Of a DNA stretch of 64,000 nucleotides, positions 26,588 to 35,291 are shown piece after piece (the stretch's first letter is position 1; each line of letters opens with the position of its first letter). A model generated the notes under the pieces. It searched no databases, was not told the origin of the DNA, and saw nothing but the letters and a program-made list of their open reading frames with translations. This DNA comes from Aromatoleum toluvorans. GTDB taxonomy: Bacteria; Pseudomonadota; Gammaproteobacteria; Burkholderiales; Rhodocyclaceae. Position numbers and translations under genes: made by a program. The stretch spans positions 1 to 64,000 of the forward strand of contig NZ_WTVN01000002.1 in the NCBI RefSeq assembly GCF_012910905.1, read 5' to 3'.

Positions 26588-26616
26588 AATCTAAAACCGT
26601 CCAGACTGCTTGTCAA
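26588..26616 (-). promoter_or_regulatory. Promoter with operator copy b upstream of the TetR gene
   Basis: On the minus strand TTGACA (26616-26611) and TAGATT (26593-26588) are 17 bases apart. The operator core AAAACCGTCCAGACTGCTTG (plus strand 26593-26612) fills the spacer. This arrangement suits repression by blocking RNA polymerase. An ATTAATTAAT direct repeat lies next to it at 26570-26590. Confidence 0.78.
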
Positions 26617-26632
26617 CGAATTGCTGTTCGGG

Positions 26633-26676
26633 GCCCGCGGGGCCCGGCCGCACAAGTGCACGGCCGCCCCGCGGGC
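26633..26676 (-). terminator. GC-rich hairpin after the isomerase-like gene
   Basis: GCCCGCGGGGC..GGCCG (26633-26650) pairs with CGGCCGCCCCGCGGGC (26661-26676) around a 10-base loop with one small bulge. It lies just past the end of the nine-gene minus-strand operon. There is no T-run, so termination may be inefficient. Confidence 0.5.
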
Positions 26677-26681
26677 AGTAT

Positions 26682-27491
26682 TCACACAGGGGCCAGCACG
26701 GCGTCGAACCAGCGCTGCGTCAGGCGACGCACGACGCGGGCACGCTCGGAGAAATCGGGAAAATCCTCGCGCAGGCGGCTCGAGCGCACCTCGACACTGA
26801 GCGGCAAGGCCGAAGGCAGCGCGGCCAGCAGCGCGCGCAGCGGCAGCCCGCCTTCGCCCGGACACGAACGCCGGTCCACCGCCTCCTCGCGGATCGCCGC
26901 GCGGTCCGTCGCTGCCGGCCCCACGGCCGACGCGTCGCACAGCTGCGCATAGCTGAACCACTGTCGCGGCACCGCGGCCAGCGCGTCCGCGTCCCCGCCC
27001 GAGCGATGCAGGTGCAGCGCATCGACGAGCAAGGCCTGGTTGGGAAGATCGACCCGACCCAGGATCGCCAGCGCAGCATGCAGGTCGGGCACGTCGGTGA
27101 AGGCGCCGAACTCGAGCGCGACACGCAGCGGCATGCCGCGCGCGTGTTCGCACAACGCGGCGAACTTCCCGGCCGTCGCGCCCGCGTCGGGGTCCGAACT
27201 CACCACCAGCACGTTGGCGGCGCCGAGTTCGGCAGCGATGTCGAGCGCCCTCAGATGGGCGGGATTCATGGGGCCGGGCCGCAGCCACACGACTTCGGCG
27301 TCGAGGACCGTGAGGCCGCCATCCGCGAGGGCGGCGCGCACCTCCGCGGTGGTGTGCGCCGTCCAGCGCTCCGGTTCGATCCACAGGCCGACGGCCGCGA
27401 ATCCCGCCTCGGCGGCCGCCCGCACCGTTTGCAGCGGAGTCGCCTCGGGCATGACGCCCGAGGCGAGCGACAGCAAGCGTGACGCGGCCAC
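26682..27491 (-). CDS. Sugar phosphate isomerase/epimerase-like TIM-barrel protein
   Basis: The 269-residue protein belongs to the xylose isomerase-like TIM-barrel family (AP endonuclease 2 superfamily). Recognisable stretches are LLSLASGVMPEATPLQTVRAAAEAGFAAVGLWIEP at the start, LRVALEFGAFTDVPDLHAALAIL with a metal-ligand Glu, and LLVDALHLHRSGGDADAL with Asp/His ligands. Relatives include dehydratases of aromatic-acid precursors and inosose epimerases, so a lyase or isomerase on a hydroxylated ring is conceivable. It is the last gene of the operon starting at 37699. Confidence 0.78.
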   Translation of the reverse strand: MAASRLLSLASGVMPEATPLQTVRAAAEAGFAAVGLWIEPERWTAHTTAEVRAALADGGLTVLDAEVVWLRPGPMNPAHLRALDIAAELGAANVLVVSSDPDAGATAGKFAALCEHARGMPLRVALEFGAFTDVPDLHAALAILGRVDLPNQALLVDALHLHRSGGDADALAAVPRQWFSYAQLCDASAVGPAATDRAAIREEAVDRRSCPGEGGLPLRALLAALPSALPLSVEVRSSRLREDFPDFSERARVVRRLTQRWFDAVLAPV

Positions 27492-27494
27492 GGC

Positions 27495-28064
27495 TCAGCC
27501 CCGGCGGCGCACGGGGTCGCGCCCGTCCCAATTGCGTGCGGCTTCGCGCAGGCTCGCGAAGAAGGCGCGGCCGGCATCATCCCCCTTCCACAGCTCGACC
27601 ATCGAACCCGGTCCGCCGTGCGTGTCGACGTAGATCACCTCGGCGCTGCCGCCACGGAATTGCGCCTCCTGCAGCACCGTCGCACCCACGGCGGCGCACA
27701 CGCGACGTGCCTCGGCCATGTCGTCGACCGCGATGCATACATGATGCAGGCCTTCCAGCCCCTGCTCGCGCCAGGTCGTGTAGATGGACGGCGTCGCGTT
27801 GTGCTGCCGGATCAGTTCGATCTGCATGTCGCCCCAGTAGCCCATGGCCGCCGAGAAGTCGATGTCGGCCGGCTGGCCGAGGTAGCGCAGGTTCTCGGCC
27901 TTGATGTGCTCCATCAGGTAGAAGGGGCCTGCGCCCATCGTTTCCGTCCAGAAGCGCAGCGCGGCGTCGAAATCGGCGGGCACGAAGGCGAGTTGCATGA
28001 CCGGGCCGAGCGCGGCGATGCGCCGATCGACGGTCGGGACCGGCTGCGGGGTCGGTGCGTTCAT
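27495..28064 (-). CDS. VOC/glyoxalase-fold protein
   Basis: The 189-residue protein has a vicinal-oxygen-chelate fold: GPVMQLAFVPADFDAALRFWTETMGAGPFYLMEH in the first module and LEGLHHVCIAVDDMAEARRVCAAVGATV in the second. The GLHHVCIAV His and the first-module residues can form the metal site seen in glyoxalases, extradiol dioxygenases and methylmalonyl-CoA epimerases. The ATG at 28064 follows GAGGGAGG. It ends 3 bp before the isomerase-like gene. It could be a lactone- or CoA-ester-handling enzyme in the pathway. Confidence 0.82.
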   Translation of the reverse strand: MNAPTPQPVPTVDRRIAALGPVMQLAFVPADFDAALRFWTETMGAGPFYLMEHIKAENLRYLGQPADIDFSAAMGYWGDMQIELIRQHNATPSIYTTWREQGLEGLHHVCIAVDDMAEARRVCAAVGATVLQEAQFRGGSAEVIYVDTHGGPGSMVELWKGDDAGRAFFASLREAARNWDGRDPVRRRG

Positions 28065-28075
28065 CGTCGCCTCCC

Positions 28076-28414
28076 TCACTTGTAGAAGACCGGCAGCGTG
28101 CCGCCCTTCTTTTCCATGAACGTGACCTGCTCCTCGAGCACGGCCGCCTTCAGGATGCCCATCGCTTCCTGGTAGCGCGGCTCCTGGCGATAGAAGTCGC
28201 CGTTCATCACGCGTTCGACGTGCGCCATGCTCTCCATCTCCCAGATGTCCACGACCACCGCAGGCTTGATCGAGCCGTAGCGTTCGACAAAACAGCCGTG
28301 CAGCCGCCAGCCATGCTCCTCGAGCATCGGCACCAGCTTGCCGAGCAGGACGTCAAGAAACTCCTGCAGCTTGTAGGCATCGACTTTCAGCGTTGCCTTC
28401 ATGAAGATCGACAT
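28076..28414 (-). CDS. Small ferredoxin-like-fold (NIPSNAP-type) protein
   Basis: The 112-residue protein, with MKATLKVDAYKLQEFLDVLLGKLVPMLEEHGWRLHGCFVERYGSIKPAVVVDIWEMESMAHVERVM, has the alternating pattern of the dimeric alpha/beta barrel (NIPSNAP-like) group. These small proteins are often accessory to ring cleavage or decarboxylation in catabolic operons. It lies 11 bp upstream of the VOC protein gene and 27 bp after the RND pump gene. No catalytic residue can be named. Confidence 0.65.
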   Translation of the reverse strand: MSIFMKATLKVDAYKLQEFLDVLLGKLVPMLEEHGWRLHGCFVERYGSIKPAVVVDIWEMESMAHVERVMNGDFYRQEPRYQEAMGILKAAVLEEQVTFMEKKGGTLPVFYK

Positions 28415-28441
28415 CGTATTCCCCTCGTGGTTTGTGTCCGA

Positions 28442-31012
28442 TCAGCGCTGGCCCAGCGGATTCGCGGCCGGCCGGATCAGCGGACTTACGTTCTTGCGCT
28501 CGCCGCCGGTCGCATGCTTCCGCGCCTTCTCGTCGGCCGGGCCGGGCTGTTCGGTGGTACTCGCAGGCAGCTCCGCGGCTTCGTCGCGAACCGCCGGCGC
28601 CTGGGGCACCCGGTCGGCCTGCGTGCGCAGCAGGAAGTGCGACAGCGCGGGGATCAGGATCAGCGCGCCGACCATGTTCCACACGAACATGAAAGTGAGC
28701 AGGATGCCCATGTCGGCCTGGAACTTGATCGGCGACCAGGCCCAGGTCACGACCCCCGCCGCCAGCGTCACGCCGACCAGCGCCACGACCTTGCCGGTGA
28801 ATTCCATCGCCTGCGCATAGGCTTCGCCCAGCGTCATCCCCGCACGCTGATTCTGCAGCTGCACCGACAGCAGGTACAGCGCGTAATCCACACCGATGCC
28901 GACACCCAGCGCAATCACCGGCAGCGTGGCGACCTTGATGCCGATCCCGAGCACGGCCATCAGCGCCTCGCACAGGATCGAGGTCAGCACCAGCGGGATC
29001 ACCGCGACGATCACCGCGCGCCAGCTGCGGAAGGTGATGAAGCACAGGACCACGACTGCCGCATAGACATACAGCAGCATCAGGCGGTTCGCCTTCTCGA
29101 CGACGATGTTGGTCACCGCCTCGATGCCCGCCGGCCCGGCGGCGAGCAGGAAGCGCAGATCCTCGCTGTCGTGCTCGGCCGCGAACTTCTCGACCAGTGC
29201 CACGACCCCCTTCAGCGTTTCGGCCTTGTGGTCGGTGAGGTAGGCGAACACCGGGATCGTCGAGCACGCGGTGTCGACCACGTCCGGGTTGTCCGTCAGC
29301 GTCCATTGCGCGGCCGTGCCCAGAAGCGCCGGGTTGCGCGACACCGACAGCCACTTGGGGTTGCCTTCCTGCAGGCCCGACACCAGGTTGATGATGTTGT
29401 CGGACATCGCGGAGGCGCTCTGCACGCCCGGCACCTGGCGCAGCGCCCAGGTCAGGCTCTCGGTTTCCTTGAGCACGCGGTAGTCCGCACACATTTCGTC
29501 GCGCGTCTTCACGATCACGACGAACTGGTCGTTGGAGAGCCGGTAGTGACCGCCGATGTAGGCCGAATCGACGTTGTAGCGCGATTCGGGACGCAGTTCG
29601 GGCGCGCCGGCGTCGAGGTCGCCGATCTTCACGTCGAGGCTGACGAAGAAGCCGGCGATGCCGAGCACGAGCGATGCGAACACCGCACCCAGCGCCCAGG
29701 GACGCGTGGTGAAGCGCGACAGGAAGAGCCACACGCCTTGCTGCCCCCGTCCGGTCGCGGTCGCGGCTTCCTTCGCCAGACTGCGCTCGCTCGCCGCCTT
29801 GCTCACGCCGACGAAGGACAAGGCCACCGGCAGCAGCAGCAGGTTGGTGAAGATCAGCATTGCGACGCCGATGCTGGCGGTGAGCGCCAGATCCTTGATG
29901 ACCGGGATGTCGATCACCATCAGCACGCCGAATCCGACCGCGTCGGCGAGCAGCGCGGTGAAGCCGGCGAGAAACAGGCGCCGGAAGGTGTAGCGCGCGG
30001 CGACGTACTTGTGCGTGCCGCGGCCGATGTCCTGCATGATGCCGTTCATCTTCTGCGCCGCGTGGCTGACGCCGATCGCGAACACGAGGAAGGGCACGAG
30101 CACCGAATACGGGTCGAGGTAGTAGCCCATCAGCCGGATGCAGCCGAGCAGCCAGATCACCGCGACGCATGAGCACAGCAGCACCAGCACGGTGCTGCGC
30201 ACGCAGCGCGTGTACAGGTAGATGACGCCCGCGGCGACCGCGGCCGCGATGCCGAAGTAGGTGATCACCTGCAGCATGCCGTCGATCAGGTCGCCCACGA
30301 GCTTGGCGAAGCCGACGATGTGCACCGACACCTTGCCCGCCTCGCCGAACTTGCCGCGCACGTTGTCCTCGAGACTACGGGACAACGCAGCATAGTCGAT
30401 GCGCTTGCCGGTCGCGGGGTCGAATTCCATCAGCGGCACGATGTACATCAGCGACTTGTAGTCCTTGCCGACCAGGCTGCCGACGAGACCGGCCGAGCGG
30501 ATGTTGCGCATGAACTCCTCGGTCGCCTGCGGCGATCCGTCGAAGACTTCAGGCATCACCGGGCCGCCGCGAAAGCCCTCCTCGGTGACCTCGGTCCAGC
30601 GCACGCCGGACATCCACACCGATTTCATCCACGCGCGATCGACGCCCGGCGTGAGGAACAGCTGATCATTGACCTGCTTCGTGAGCTCGAGGAAGCGGGG
30701 ATCGAAGATGTCGCCCTGCTCGTTGCGCACCACCACGCGCACGACGTTGCCGAGGCCACCGAGGCGCGCGCGGTTCTCGAAGTAGTTCTGGATGTACGGG
30801 TGGCTCTGCGGGATCATCTTGTCGAAGCTGGCGTTGACCTCGAGCTTCGCGATCTGCAGGCCGAGCACCGCCGTGATCAGCGCGCAGGCCAGGATGAACA
30901 GCACGCGGTGGTTGAACACCGCGCGCTCCAGCCAGTTGCCGGAGTTCCGGTCGAATTGCGCCAGGTCCCGGATCGCGGGCATCTCGCCCATCTGTTTGCT
31001 ACCGACTGCCAT
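28442..31012 (-). CDS. RND-superfamily (MMPL) transporter
   Basis: The 856-residue inner-membrane protein has one TM near residue 35, a large periplasmic loop, five TMs, a second loop and a second TM cluster (duplicated MMPL domains). The sterol-sensing-like block ALGVGIGVDYALYLLSVQLQ and the first-half counterpart FLVFAIGVSHAAQKMNG hold the proton relay region. It probably exports or moves a hydrophobic substrate or product. AGGTGGG precedes the ATG at 31012; a GTG at 31024 is an alternative. It forms a module with the YCF48-like, DUF1329 and DUF1302 proteins upstream, a set recurrent in degraders of steroids and other hydrophobic compounds. Confidence 0.9.
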   Translation of the reverse strand: MAVGSKQMGEMPAIRDLAQFDRNSGNWLERAVFNHRVLFILACALITAVLGLQIAKLEVNASFDKMIPQSHPYIQNYFENRARLGGLGNVVRVVVRNEQGDIFDPRFLELTKQVNDQLFLTPGVDRAWMKSVWMSGVRWTEVTEEGFRGGPVMPEVFDGSPQATEEFMRNIRSAGLVGSLVGKDYKSLMYIVPLMEFDPATGKRIDYAALSRSLEDNVRGKFGEAGKVSVHIVGFAKLVGDLIDGMLQVITYFGIAAAVAAGVIYLYTRCVRSTVLVLLCSCVAVIWLLGCIRLMGYYLDPYSVLVPFLVFAIGVSHAAQKMNGIMQDIGRGTHKYVAARYTFRRLFLAGFTALLADAVGFGVLMVIDIPVIKDLALTASIGVAMLIFTNLLLLPVALSFVGVSKAASERSLAKEAATATGRGQQGVWLFLSRFTTRPWALGAVFASLVLGIAGFFVSLDVKIGDLDAGAPELRPESRYNVDSAYIGGHYRLSNDQFVVIVKTRDEMCADYRVLKETESLTWALRQVPGVQSASAMSDNIINLVSGLQEGNPKWLSVSRNPALLGTAAQWTLTDNPDVVDTACSTIPVFAYLTDHKAETLKGVVALVEKFAAEHDSEDLRFLLAAGPAGIEAVTNIVVEKANRLMLLYVYAAVVVLCFITFRSWRAVIVAVIPLVLTSILCEALMAVLGIGIKVATLPVIALGVGIGVDYALYLLSVQLQNQRAGMTLGEAYAQAMEFTGKVVALVGVTLAAGVVTWAWSPIKFQADMGILLTFMFVWNMVGALILIPALSHFLLRTQADRVPQAPAVRDEAAELPASTTEQPGPADEKARKHATGGERKNVSPLIRPAANPLGQR

Positions 31013-31024
31013 AGCGTCGCCCAC

Positions 31025-32092
31025 CTATTTCTGAATGCTGATTGACTCGACCTGGACACCGCCCGAGCCGACCACGACGAGGGACTGCGGACCCGCGGCG
31101 GCGAGGCTGAAATACGCCATCGCGCGCGTGACGGGCATCTCCTGCAGATGCCCCCGACCGCTGTCGACGAGGAGCTTGCCGCCCTGCGTCGCCAGCACCA
31201 CGCCGCCGTCGGGCAGGCGCGCGGCGCCGGTGATCGCGTCGGTCACCCCGGTCCTGAGCTCGCTCCAGCTCGCGCCGCCGTCGTGGCTCGCGAAGGCGTT
31301 GCCCCGCAGGCCGTAGGCGACGAGGCCCGTTTCGGTGCCGAGCAGGCCGAAGAAGCTCCCCCGGTAGGGCGACGCCATCGCATCGAAGCGTTCGCGCTCG
31401 GCATCCCACCTGAGCAGCATCCCCTGCTCGCCTGCCGCATAGATCTTGCCGCGCGACTGCGCGAGGGCGTAGATGTGCAGCGAGCGCGGGTTGTCGATGC
31501 GGCCGAGCAGCGGCTTCCAGCTTTTTCCGCCGTCCCGCGTATGGAAAGCCTGGCCGAACGCGCCGACGATGAAACCCTCCTGCTCGTTCAGGAACAGGAC
31601 ATCGAGGAAGGGCTTGGTCGGCCCCTCTTCCTCATAGCGCGCGACGTCGCTCAGCAGCTTGCGCGCATCCTCGTGGCCCATGTCGGCACGCTGGACGAAG
31701 TAGTCCTTCATGATGCGGATGGCCTGCTGGCCGTCGAGCTGTTTGGCCCACGTCGAGCCGCCGTCCGCACTGTGAAGCACCACGCCGTCGTGGCCGACGA
31801 CCCAGCCGTCGCGGGGCGTGACGAAGCGCACCGCGACGAGATCGACGCTGACGGGCACCTCGACCTGCTTCCAGCTCGCGCCGCGGTCGTCGGAGAGGAG
31901 GATGTGGCCGCGCGGGCCGACCGCGACGAGCCGCTCGCCGGCCGCGGTCACGGCCGTGAGGCGGCTGGATTTCGCCAGCTGCAGGTTGATCTGCGCGGGC
32001 GTCTCGAGCGGGTCGCGGAACGCGGCCGCTGCGGGAAGGGAGGCGATCAGGGCCGCGCCGAGGATCACGGACTTCAGGTGCCGGCTGGTCAT
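31025..32092 (-). CDS. Periplasmic YCF48-like beta-propeller protein
   Basis: The 355-residue protein has a signal peptide (residues 1-24, ending AAAAF) and repeated BNR/YCF48 motifs: DDRGASWKQV, SADGGSTWAKQL, TRDGGKSWKPL and SHDGGASWSEL. These form a secreted beta-propeller. In this context it is likely an accessory to the RND transporter in the periplasm; the photosystem role of true YCF48 does not apply. It ends 12 bp before the RND gene start. Confidence 0.88.
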   Translation of the reverse strand: MTSRHLKSVILGAALIASLPAAAAFRDPLETPAQINLQLAKSSRLTAVTAAGERLVAVGPRGHILLSDDRGASWKQVEVPVSVDLVAVRFVTPRDGWVVGHDGVVLHSADGGSTWAKQLDGQQAIRIMKDYFVQRADMGHEDARKLLSDVARYEEEGPTKPFLDVLFLNEQEGFIVGAFGQAFHTRDGGKSWKPLLGRIDNPRSLHIYALAQSRGKIYAAGEQGMLLRWDAERERFDAMASPYRGSFFGLLGTETGLVAYGLRGNAFASHDGGASWSELRTGVTDAITGAARLPDGGVVLATQGGKLLVDSGRGHLQEMPVTRAMAYFSLAAAGPQSLVVVGSGGVQVESISIQK

Positions 32093-32126
32093 CACTGTTG
32101 CAACTCCGGTAATGCGCATGAAGACT

Positions 32127-32161
32127 GCGCGCCGCCCCGGACGGGAACCGGGACGGCGCGC
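32127..32161 (-). terminator. Hairpin between DUF1329 and YCF48-like genes
   Basis: A 14-bp stem with one mismatch (GCGCGCCGCCCCGG at 32127-32140 and CCGGGACGGCGCGC at 32148-32161) follows the DUF1329 gene. There is no T-run, so it is more likely an mRNA-stabilising or attenuating element that keeps the outer-membrane genes more highly expressed. Confidence 0.5.
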
Positions 32162-32171
32162 CTTTCGCGGG

Positions 32172-33533
32172 TTACTTGAAGATCACCTTGTCGAGATAGT
32201 CCGGCGACAGCTGCGCGGCGGGCAGGCGCGGCACGACGTGGTAGCCATCCTGCGCGATCATGCTCATGTACACCCCGGAGATGAGATCGACGACGTAGTT
32301 CTCGGTGATCGACGGCGCGGGCACTTCGTACGCGGGCGCACCGATCTGGATGTTCACGCGATACAGGTTGCCGGCCTTGTCGTAGTTTTCCGAGATGCCG
32401 TCGCTGTACGAATCCTCGTCGAGGTATATGTCGCGCTTGCTATAGACGTGGCGCTTGCCGTCCTTGAGCGTCGCCTCGACGTGCCAGACGCGGTGCAGCT
32501 CCCAGCGTACGCACTCCGGGTTCATGAAACGGGTCGTCGCGTTGCGCTTCTCGTGGTTGCAGCCGCCCTCTTCGGGGTACATCACGCGGAAGTTGTTGTA
32601 CGGGATGTAGACCTCCTTGCGGCCAACCAGCTTCCAGTCGAAGCGGTCCTTCTTGCCCGAGAACAGCTGGTCCTCGTCATACACCTGGGCGCCGCCGGTC
32701 GCACTGATCGGCGTGTCCGCGGCCGAGTCGGGCGACAGGCGCACGCGCCTGGTCGCCGGCTGATAGGCCCAGCTGCGGCGCTCGCTGTCTTCGAGCATGT
32801 CGTGCCACAGGGTTTGCATGCCCGCCAGCCGCGTCGGGGCGAAGTATTCCATGCGGAAGGACAGCGAGGCGTCGGGCTTGTCCTTGCTCTTGTCGTAGAA
32901 GCCGTAGTCCTTGTAGGTGTGGCCCTTGGCGGTAATGACCACCTCGCCGCTCGGCTTCACGTAGCTGACCCAGGCGTTGCGGCCCATGAAGGTCGGGCGG
33001 AAACGCGCGTCGTGGTTCCACATCACCTCGAGGCCGTTCTTCGGGATCGGGAAGGGGATGCCGAAGCCGCAGCCCTTGGAGGTGTCGAGGCCCAGGTCGC
33101 CGTTGATCGTCGCGCAGCGCGTGGCGTTCTTGATCGAGTTGTCCAGCACGTCCTGCGGATAGCCGGCCGAGCGGCGGGTCTGGAAGACGTTGATGTAGTA
33201 GTCCGGGTACTTCTTCATCATCTCCATCGTGCCCGGGGTCAGGCGGTCCTTGTACTTGTCCATGTTCTTCGCGTCGATGCGGACCAGCACCTTGTCGCTC
33301 GCGAAGGGATCCGGACGCCAGCCCGCACGCTTCGGGTCGTAGTTCGCCGGCGGCTTGCCGAGGCCGCCGGTGTATTCGGGGATCGAGCCGTCGGCATTGC
33401 CCGCCTTGATCGCGCCCCACGGGGTCAGCGTGGTGCCCAGTTGCTTGATCTCGTCCGGGTTCGGGGTGGCATGGGCGAGGCTGCCTGCGGTTGCGAGCAG
33501 CAGCGCCGGAATAAGGGATTTACGAACGCTCAT
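32172..33533 (-). CDS. DUF1329 protein (outer-membrane lipid/hydrophobe carrier-like)
   Basis: The 453-residue exported protein has a signal peptide (MSVRKSLIPALLLATAGSLAHA). The DUF1329 pattern then follows: IKQLGTTLTPWGAIKAGNADGSIPEYTGG at the start, GFGIPFPIPKNGLEVMWNHDARF in the middle, and RFMNPECVRWELHRVWHVEATLKDGKRHVYSKRDIYLDEDS. The family has a LolA-like fold and is almost always paired with DUF1302. It is inferred to shuttle a hydrophobic compound through the periplasm. It lies 34 bp after the DUF1302 gene. Confidence 0.9.
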   Translation of the reverse strand: MSVRKSLIPALLLATAGSLAHATPNPDEIKQLGTTLTPWGAIKAGNADGSIPEYTGGLGKPPANYDPKRAGWRPDPFASDKVLVRIDAKNMDKYKDRLTPGTMEMMKKYPDYYINVFQTRRSAGYPQDVLDNSIKNATRCATINGDLGLDTSKGCGFGIPFPIPKNGLEVMWNHDARFRPTFMGRNAWVSYVKPSGEVVITAKGHTYKDYGFYDKSKDKPDASLSFRMEYFAPTRLAGMQTLWHDMLEDSERRSWAYQPATRRVRLSPDSAADTPISATGGAQVYDEDQLFSGKKDRFDWKLVGRKEVYIPYNNFRVMYPEEGGCNHEKRNATTRFMNPECVRWELHRVWHVEATLKDGKRHVYSKRDIYLDEDSYSDGISENYDKAGNLYRVNIQIGAPAYEVPAPSITENYVVDLISGVYMSMIAQDGYHVVPRLPAAQLSPDYLDKVIFK

Positions 33534-33567
33534 TGGGGTCTCCTCATGTCTCTCGGTGGGGCGGGCC

Positions 33568-35193
33568 TCAGAACGAGCCCTTGTAGGTCAGCGACAACCA
33601 GCCACGGTCCTGCAGCTGGCTGCCGTTGCTGAACTGGATCAGCCCGTTGGCCGGGTTCTTCTGGTAGGTCGCCAGGTAGTCGTTGTAGGCGATCGTGAAG
33701 TCGTGCTGCTGGTTGTAGGTGAAGGTCATGCCGACGGTCCAGCTGCCGCTTTTCTCGTTGCCGCCACCGAGCACGGCGCTGTTGCCGGCGATGCCATAGG
33801 TCAGGCTGGCGGTGCTGGAGATGTCCCAGCCGGGCCACACCGCCGTCCACGTCGGCGAGAAGCGCACGGTGCCCTGCCAGGCTTCACGCGAGGCGCAGCC
33901 GGTCTTCTCGTCGCGGCTCGGCGCGCCGTCGCGGTGACAACCGTTGAAATAGCGCTCGCCGGAAGTCACGCGGTCGAGCTTGCTATAGGCCACCTCGCCA
34001 GTCAGCGCGGCAGAACTCCACAGCGAAGTCGGTCCGAAGGTCGCGACGGCGTTCACCAGGCCATGCCAGGTGTCGCCGCGCGCGCCTTCGTTTGCGCCGT
34101 CGGTGATCGAGCTGGCGAGGGCCGTATCGCGGCGATGCACGAGCTCCGCGCCGACCGACACGCCGCCGATGTTCTTGGCGAGACTCAGGCCGTAGAGCTT
34201 GGCGTCTTCCGGATAGATCGCACGATAGGTACGACGCGCGAGATCGATACTGACGGTCGGCGACCGCTCGTCGAACACGCGGTAGTACGCGCCGACGGTC
34301 GCGCCCAGCAAATCGGAGTTGTAGCGCGCCGCGAGACCCCAGTCCGCCTGGCCCTTCGGCTTGTCGATGCCCCTGTTTGCCAGGTTGACGCCCGGCGCCA
34401 GCGAAAAGCGGTCCGGACCGTCGAGCAGGAAGTCGGTGCTCGAAAGATAGGTGCCGCCCTGTGCGAGACGGGTGGGATCCCACGCGTAGTAGTACTGCGC
34501 CGCGAGCGACAGGCGATCGGTGAGCTGCAGCGAGCCGTACACCTGACCGACCGGCAGCGACACTTCCTTGGCATCGACACCCGGCGTCGCCGTGGCCTTG
34601 AAGGCGTCGATCGGGGCCTGGGCGTAGGAGACGCTGTGCGACGACAGCACCAGCGCTTCGCCCCACAGGTTGGTCTGCCGGCCGACCTTCAGGCTCGCCG
34701 GCATGCTGCCGAGGTTGAAGTTGCCGAAGACGAAGGCGTCGAGGAGTTCGCCCGACGGACCGCCGTGATAGCGCTTGGTGCGGTCGGAGAACTCGTTGTC
34801 GATGTAGCTGCCACGACTGGCCAGGCCGGCCCCCGTCTTGACGTTCTCATCGAAGGCCGCGTCGTACCAGGCCGCCGCGCTGACGCGGAAGCCGACCTGG
34901 CGGCGGTAGGAGACGTCGAGCTCGGTCAGGAGGTCGACGCGGTTCGTGACCATCTCGCCGCGATCGAAGGAGTTATCGCCTTCGTCGGTATTCGGACTGT
35001 TGGCGATCACCCGGTCCTTGCCGTTCATGCGCCAGCCGGCGTTGTAGCGGACGGTGTTGCCCCACTGCATGCTGATGTCAGGATTGCCGGTATCGATCTC
35101 GATCGCCTGCGCGGCGCCGATCGCACCGAAGAGTGCCACCAGCGATACCGCTGCATGCATCGTCACCTGGCGTCCCTTTTTGTCGAATTGCAT
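33568..35193 (-). CDS. DUF1302 outer-membrane beta-barrel protein
   Basis: The 541-residue protein has a signal peptide ending AAQA (about residue 30). It then starts IEIDTGNPDISMQWGNTVRYNAGWR and continues with alternating hydrophobic strands and a final aromatic (KGSF), all typical of a DUF1302 outer-membrane barrel. With DUF1329 it probably forms a route for a hydrophobic substrate through the outer membrane. GGGGAG precedes the ATG at 35193. It is the third gene of the operon that begins at the second Rieske oxygenase. Confidence 0.9.
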   Translation of the reverse strand: MQFDKKGRQVTMHAAVSLVALFGAIGAAQAIEIDTGNPDISMQWGNTVRYNAGWRMNGKDRVIANSPNTDEGDNSFDRGEMVTNRVDLLTELDVSYRRQVGFRVSAAAWYDAAFDENVKTGAGLASRGSYIDNEFSDRTKRYHGGPSGELLDAFVFGNFNLGSMPASLKVGRQTNLWGEALVLSSHSVSYAQAPIDAFKATATPGVDAKEVSLPVGQVYGSLQLTDRLSLAAQYYYAWDPTRLAQGGTYLSSTDFLLDGPDRFSLAPGVNLANRGIDKPKGQADWGLAARYNSDLLGATVGAYYRVFDERSPTVSIDLARRTYRAIYPEDAKLYGLSLAKNIGGVSVGAELVHRRDTALASSITDGANEGARGDTWHGLVNAVATFGPTSLWSSAALTGEVAYSKLDRVTSGERYFNGCHRDGAPSRDEKTGCASREAWQGTVRFSPTWTAVWPGWDISSTASLTYGIAGNSAVLGGGNEKSGSWTVGMTFTYNQQHDFTIAYNDYLATYQKNPANGLIQFSNGSQLQDRGWLSLTYKGSF

Positions 35194-35291
35194 CTCTTTT
35201 GTCTCCCCTGTGGGTGGGTGCTGCTTGAATCGCGAACCTGGCGTCCGCTCGATTTTTTTGTTCGATGTCCGCATCCCGGCCTTAGCCCGGA

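Noticed and set aside
26570-26590. ATTAATTAAT direct repeats as a possible CRISPR or tandem-repeat element
   Set aside because: Only two short AT-rich copies; they fit a promoter region better. No spacer-repeat array was found anywhere in the window.
28055-30172. 705-codon plus-strand frame opposite the RND gene
   Set aside because: His/Arg/Asp-rich antisense frame without a start context; the MMPL protein on the other strand is complete.
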